Assembly: GCA_973895155.1 (NCBI GenBank)
Contig: OZ316892.1
Location: 30,008,001 to 30,072,000, forward strand
Length of the DNA: 64,000 nucleotides
DNA from: Marsupella aquatica
Taxonomy: Eukaryota > Marchantiophyta
Direction: 5' to 3'
Shown one piece after another: positions 60,311 through 64,000 of the stretch. A program made the translations under genes and the position numbers. Below the pieces are notes generated by a model that worked only from the letters and a program-made list of their open reading frames with translations, did no database searches and was not told where the DNA came from. Position 1 is the stretch's first letter, and every line of letters begins with the position of its first letter.

Positions 60311-60667
60311 TTGCGCTACGAGGAGAGAAATGTTAAAGTGAAGCTGCACTGCGGGCCCAGGAGTGCTAGAGATTTATGTTGAGGACTGAGGGCTGAATGC
60401 TGACCACACTATACTGGGGCGTGAGTTTACATTGTGGTGCAAAGCTTGTGGGGGAAAGCGAGAAGCCGTCCGTTGAGCACTGGACTGTGCTCCAAGAGAG
60501 GATCGAGTTGGGGGTCAAAGCTGCATTGTGTAGGCAGGATTGTTGGTCCTTTGTGTTGCGCTGCAGGAAGGCAGAGGTAGTTCTTTTGTGTACGTAAGCT
60601 TCGTGTAAGCTGCTTGTTGTAGTTTCGATTGGGAGGCAGCTAGCATTGAACATTTTCGTACATTGCA
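60311..60667. other. Upstream region of the small membrane/HBD ORF
   Basis: Likely promoter and leader of the following ORF. If the ORF and the adjacent MULE transposase form one element, its terminal inverted repeat should lie here. The other end is outside the window, so this cannot be checked. Confidence 0.35.
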
Positions 60668-61306
60668 ATGGCAAAAGTTGCAGATCATGATTCCGGCATT
60701 CAATTGTGGGCTGCATGTTGTGCATTTATGTGGTCTTTTCTTGGAGTCCTTATTGCCATTTTTGGCTTTATCCATGAAATGCTGGAGCGCTTACGCCCGG
60801 TCCCTGTTCTAGTTGAACTCCCGGTCCCGGTCCCTGTTCTTGCCGATGAATCAATTGCGACTCTAGTGGAAGGAGTCGAGCCTGTGCACAATGAAGAGCT
60901 GAGCGGAAATTTCCACAAGGATCAGCCCAATCCTTCAATGTCTCCTACTTGTGGCAAGCCGAGTCCTTTCGTAGGTAGTGCAATCAGTACACCATACGAT
61001 TGTAACCTGGGAATGAGCTCGAAGCAAAAATGGTATGCAATGGACATAGGGAGAACTTGAAGAATATACAATACTTGGGAGGAGGCTGCCAAACAAGTGA
61101 ATAGATATAGTGGGGCCAAACACAAGTCCTTTACGTCTCTGTTACTAGCAGAGAATTGGATGGATAGGGAGTTGGCTGCGACAGGAGACATTCCATACTC
61201 ACGTCACAGGCAGAACATAGAATTCTTGGGATTAGATGATGTCGGTCATCATGTTTATAGATGTGTGTGTTGCAGTGAGATATTTTGCGGAAATGGTGAC
61301 ATGTAA
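60668..61306 (+). pseudogene. Membrane-anchored protein with RNase H1 hybrid-binding/viroplasmin-like domain, one nonsense codon
   Basis: ATG 60668 opens 130 codons. One TGA (61058-61060) follows, and the same frame continues for 81 codons to TGA at 61304-61306. Residues ~10-33 form a hydrophobic segment (IQLWAACCAFMWSFLGVL). A repeated proline/valine linker follows (PVLVELPVPVPVL), then an acidic linker. The C-terminal part spans the TGA: KWYAMDIGRT before it and IYNTWEEAAKQVNRYSGAK after it. This is the pattern of the RNase H1 N-terminal hybrid-binding domain, also called the viroplasmin fold. A CVCC pair lies near the end. No RNase H catalytic domain is present. The ORF is tail to tail with the MULE transposase, about 160 bp away. 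It may be an accessory gene of that element. Confidence 0.6.
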
Positions 61307-61464
61307 ACAGGGGACACCTTGTGATTGTCTCTCAATGTAATGTGTAGTTCCAATTTTGAAATAAATACCAGGAATTGTGTTTGCATGAAGTTGGCGAGCA
61401 ATTACACTTGCACATTTATTGCAGCAACTCTACCTGGCCAAAACTCTGAGTTCTCATAATCAAG
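61307..61464. other. Short gap between two convergent ORFs
   Basis: Contains 'tgaaataaatacc' near 61357-61370, a plausible plant poly(A) signal for the plus-strand ORF. Confidence 0.45.
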
Positions 61465-64000
61465 CTATGGGCCAAATGCTCCCCCCTCGGCTCCACCTAG
61501 TACTTCTCTTGCTACCTCATTTGCAATGCTCATGAAATAATCCATGTTACTAACTTGACTAGCTTCCTCATCTGAATCTATTGGATCCACATTGTCAGAT
61601 TCATTAGAATTGTCATTGTCTGACAGTGGAAATGGACCTGATGGGGATACCAACTGAGATATTGGTTGAGCACCATCACCTTGACCTCAACTATCTTCTG
61701 GAACTAATACTTGTGGAGTTGATCCTGCTGCTCTACTCAGAGGACAAGTTCTCTTGTTGTGGCCCACTTGACCACAAATAGAACATTTTGTCTTACCAGT
61801 ATTTTGTTGAGGCCTCTTGGATGTCCCAGTTGTCCCTTGCCTTCCTCTCGGCATTGTTTGAGACCTACTTGTAGTTTGAGCAGTTTGCATGGGTGTCATC
61901 CTATGACTGTCATCTTGAATTGGAAATTGCCGGAACAAATTTCCCTCTGCATCCACATACTCATCCGCTGCAAGATCTTCTGTTGTGGATGATCTGTTGC
62001 CTCTCTCAATTCACACCACCCGATGCCTGCCTTTTTTCACTGCTGGAATAGGAGGGAGACAATGCTCTGATGGGTCCAAATCAGAAACCAGGAAACAAGG
62101 TACCTTAGGCTCATATAGATTTTGCAGCGAAGCTGTCTTCCAACAGTGGTGGAAGTGCTGAGTGAAGTCCTTACCATCTCTATCATACCACGCCATTAAG
62201 TGTTCACATGGCCATAGCATTTCTTGTAACTCCACACAAGTGCAAGTAAGTTTTGGTGAAAGTGTAACCAAATATTCCTCTTGTTGATCTGTGGTCTGTA
62301 CTTTTGCTTGTCTGTCTCCATCATCTAGCACTTGCCACTGTCCAAATGATCACAGGTTGGTTGTGTGTCGCTTGAATGCCTGTTGGCTATAAGTCTCTTT
62401 TCTGGTCACTGCAGCAGCTTTCTTGCTGTTGTAGTGCGTCTGGACATAATACCACAATTCCAATAACACTTTAAAAGGTGCGAACTCCCTGATGGGAAGC
62501 AAACCTGAGTTGGCTTGCTCCACAGGATTGCTAGTAACCTTTCCAAGATGGGGCAAAGGGAATGCATGCCTGGCATACAACTTCTCGTCCATGTCTCTAA
62601 TATACTTCACTGCATCAGGCCCTTCTGTAATGGATGCTGACAAGTGGTCCAATAATCTGTCAAACCTGCAATCCATGTGAATCACAATGTATAAGCGAAC
62701 CCAATGTTTGTAAGATTTAGCCTTCCCTAGGTGCAATTGAAAGTATAAAAGTGCATTGTAGAAGACTGCAGCCTTACCGTCTCTTAGTGTTTGCATACAC
62801 ACAAGCTAGAAAGATTCATTCTGCTCCCTTGCCGTGATGTTTTTTCACATTGGCCCTCAAATGGTTTGCACAATGGACATGAACTTTCTGAGGGAACACA
62901 TTGTGAACACCTGCTTGTAGGCCCTTCTGTCTATCGAAATGGATTGGAATAGAAGGGTCTGCTATGCCATAAATTGACATCTCCAGCAACCTCAAAAACC
63001 ATGTCCAATTGTCAGTATTTTACACTGGAGCAATGCCATAACAAAGAATGTTAACTTGGGAGTTCCCATCAAGTGCTGTAGCTACAAAAAGTTGGATTGG
63101 GTACTTCCGATTCTTGGTGTGGCATGCATCAATGCACACCACAGGTTGACTGTATTGCAAAGCTGTGCGGGTTGCAAAAGGGCATATGAAAGCTCGATTG
63201 AACACTCTATTGCCTTCCAGAGTAGACCAATCCACTACACAGTTTGGATCAACATCCTTGATTCTGTCCAACAAGGATGGAATGAGGAGAAAACTTGCAC
63301 GCTGACCACCAAGGTACCAATCTCGCACAAGGTCTCGAGCTTGCCACATCTGGTGGTAATTGCAGCTCTTTTTGTACTCCATCCTCAGTCCATTTAACAT
63401 CTCTTTCACTGGCACTTGGACATTGAGCACTACTCGAGGTGCAAGTGTCTCACCTAACCATGCTAATTTTTGGATAGGGCCTCGCCACTTATGCTTATAT
63501 CCTGGACAAGTGTGTTGCAGATCACAAACTGTGATTGTGAATTTACCATCCTTCTAGCGTTGACATCTAACTCGAAATGGGCAGGGCTGAATGAGTTCAG
63601 TATTATCATTGTCTTATGGTGGCAAGAATCGACACTGCTGTCCACATGCTCCTGTATGTGATTGCTTCCGGACCTTCTCCCTTCTTGTTGTTTGTGGAAA
63701 ACTTGTTGGGATCCACTCCTGAGTGTGTGCAACGTATGCCCTCCTGTGGTTTTGTGTATCCTGCAATTGGTGAACTGTATTGGCTTGTATTTCCTGCAAT
63801 GGTGGTCTCGAATTCAAGGGCAATGGACTCTTTGTAATTTCCCCTGCATTTTCTTCACCACAATCTTCCTCTGATCCTGCCAAATGACTGAATTCAGCTT
63901 CATGGAGACCTGCAGTTTCAATCTCAGCATCCGGCCCAGAATTGAGACCTGCAGATTCAATCTCAGCATCTGGCCATTCATGGAGACCTGTAGTTTGAAT
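61465..64000 (-). pseudogene. MULE (MuDR-type) transposase, decayed, running off the window
   Basis: Minus strand, entering from beyond 64000. Order: N-terminal repeats and linker (63999-63620), the MuDR/GCM-type zinc finger (PCPFRVRCQR and VCDLQHTCPGYKHKW near 63560-63500), the MULE catalytic domain with D in VVCIDACHTKNRKYP (near 63130), D in FDRQKGLQAGVHNVFP (near 62940) and E in NPVEQANSGLLPIREF (near 62510), a SWIM zinc finger CTCVELQEMLWPCEH (near 62230), a CCHC knuckle CSICGQVGHNKRTCP (near 61770) and an acidic tail ending at 61465. The frame is broken by stops at 63614, 63554, 63020, 62816, 62350, 62011 and 61687, and by one frameshift near 62800. All domains remain recognisable, so decay is recent. 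Confidence 0.9.
63893..64000 (-). repeat. 39-bp (13-codon) tandem repeat at the MULE N-terminus
   Basis: At least two and a half copies of a 39-bp unit ('gagacctgcagtttcaatct' then 'cagcatccggcc'). On the minus strand it codes GPDAEIETAGLHE-type repeats in the transposase frame. The array continues to the window edge. Confidence 0.75.

Noticed and set aside
1-64000. CRISPR arrays, bacterial operons or tRNA/rRNA genes
   Set aside because: Spliceosomal introns and plant TEs dominate. No regularly spaced direct-repeat array, and no complete tRNA cloverleaf beyond the SINE heads, was seen.

Overview
The window is nuclear DNA of a land plant. It has long genes with many GT-AG introns, an intron-free DYW-type PPR gene, a pectin-type galacturonosyltransferase and much transposon wreckage. 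A near-tandem DYW PPR protein and the dispersed TE landscape fit a seedless plant (lycophyte, fern or moss) with active organellar C-to-U editing. I cannot fix the species, and the lycophyte/fern preference is weak.

Three genes look intact. (1) At 2130-8402 (+), a 19-exon BipA/TypA-type translational GTPase whose N-terminus looks like an organellar (probably mitochondrial) presequence. (2) At 24332-20632 (-), a family-8 galacturonosyltransferase of the GAUT13/14/15 type. (3) At 46995-44449 (-), an 848-residue PPR-DYW RNA-editing factor containing three almost identical 101-residue PLS triplets.

Most of the rest is mobile DNA. 9243-15278 is a complete but dead Ty1/copia element: LTRs, primer site, polypurine tract and a 5-bp target duplication are all visible. 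It carries a nested solo LTR (11901-12265) of a second family, whose sister solo LTR lies at 50470-50814. The copia element landed in an already decayed coiled-coil ORF (minus strand, to about 17340). Between 26 and 36 kb lie foldback and terminal-inverted-repeat elements: an inverted repeat at 27009-27800, a hairpin at 28514-28664, an hAT-type MITE at 30105-30458, a very long inverted repeat at 31917-33285, a TIR element at 34392-35058, and a tRNA-headed SINE at 35634-36071. A second SINE copy is at about 1143-1442. LINE fragments lie at 29037-29520 and 52560-52890. A decayed unknown gene at 38930-40480 has a partial inverted copy at 47195-47535.

The right end differs. A GC-rich island (about 55790-59950) carries an almost open 2.65-kb reading frame interrupted by one TAG. 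Its product is an unrecognised Pro/Gln-rich, coiled-coil protein. Beyond it lie a second hAT MITE (60006-60302), a small membrane-anchored ORF with an RNase H1 hybrid-binding/viroplasmin-like domain (60668-61306, +) and, tail to tail with it, a decayed MULE transposase (61465 to the window end, -). That convergent pair has the layout of the two-gene MuDR transposon, with a different second gene, and is the most interesting candidate system here.
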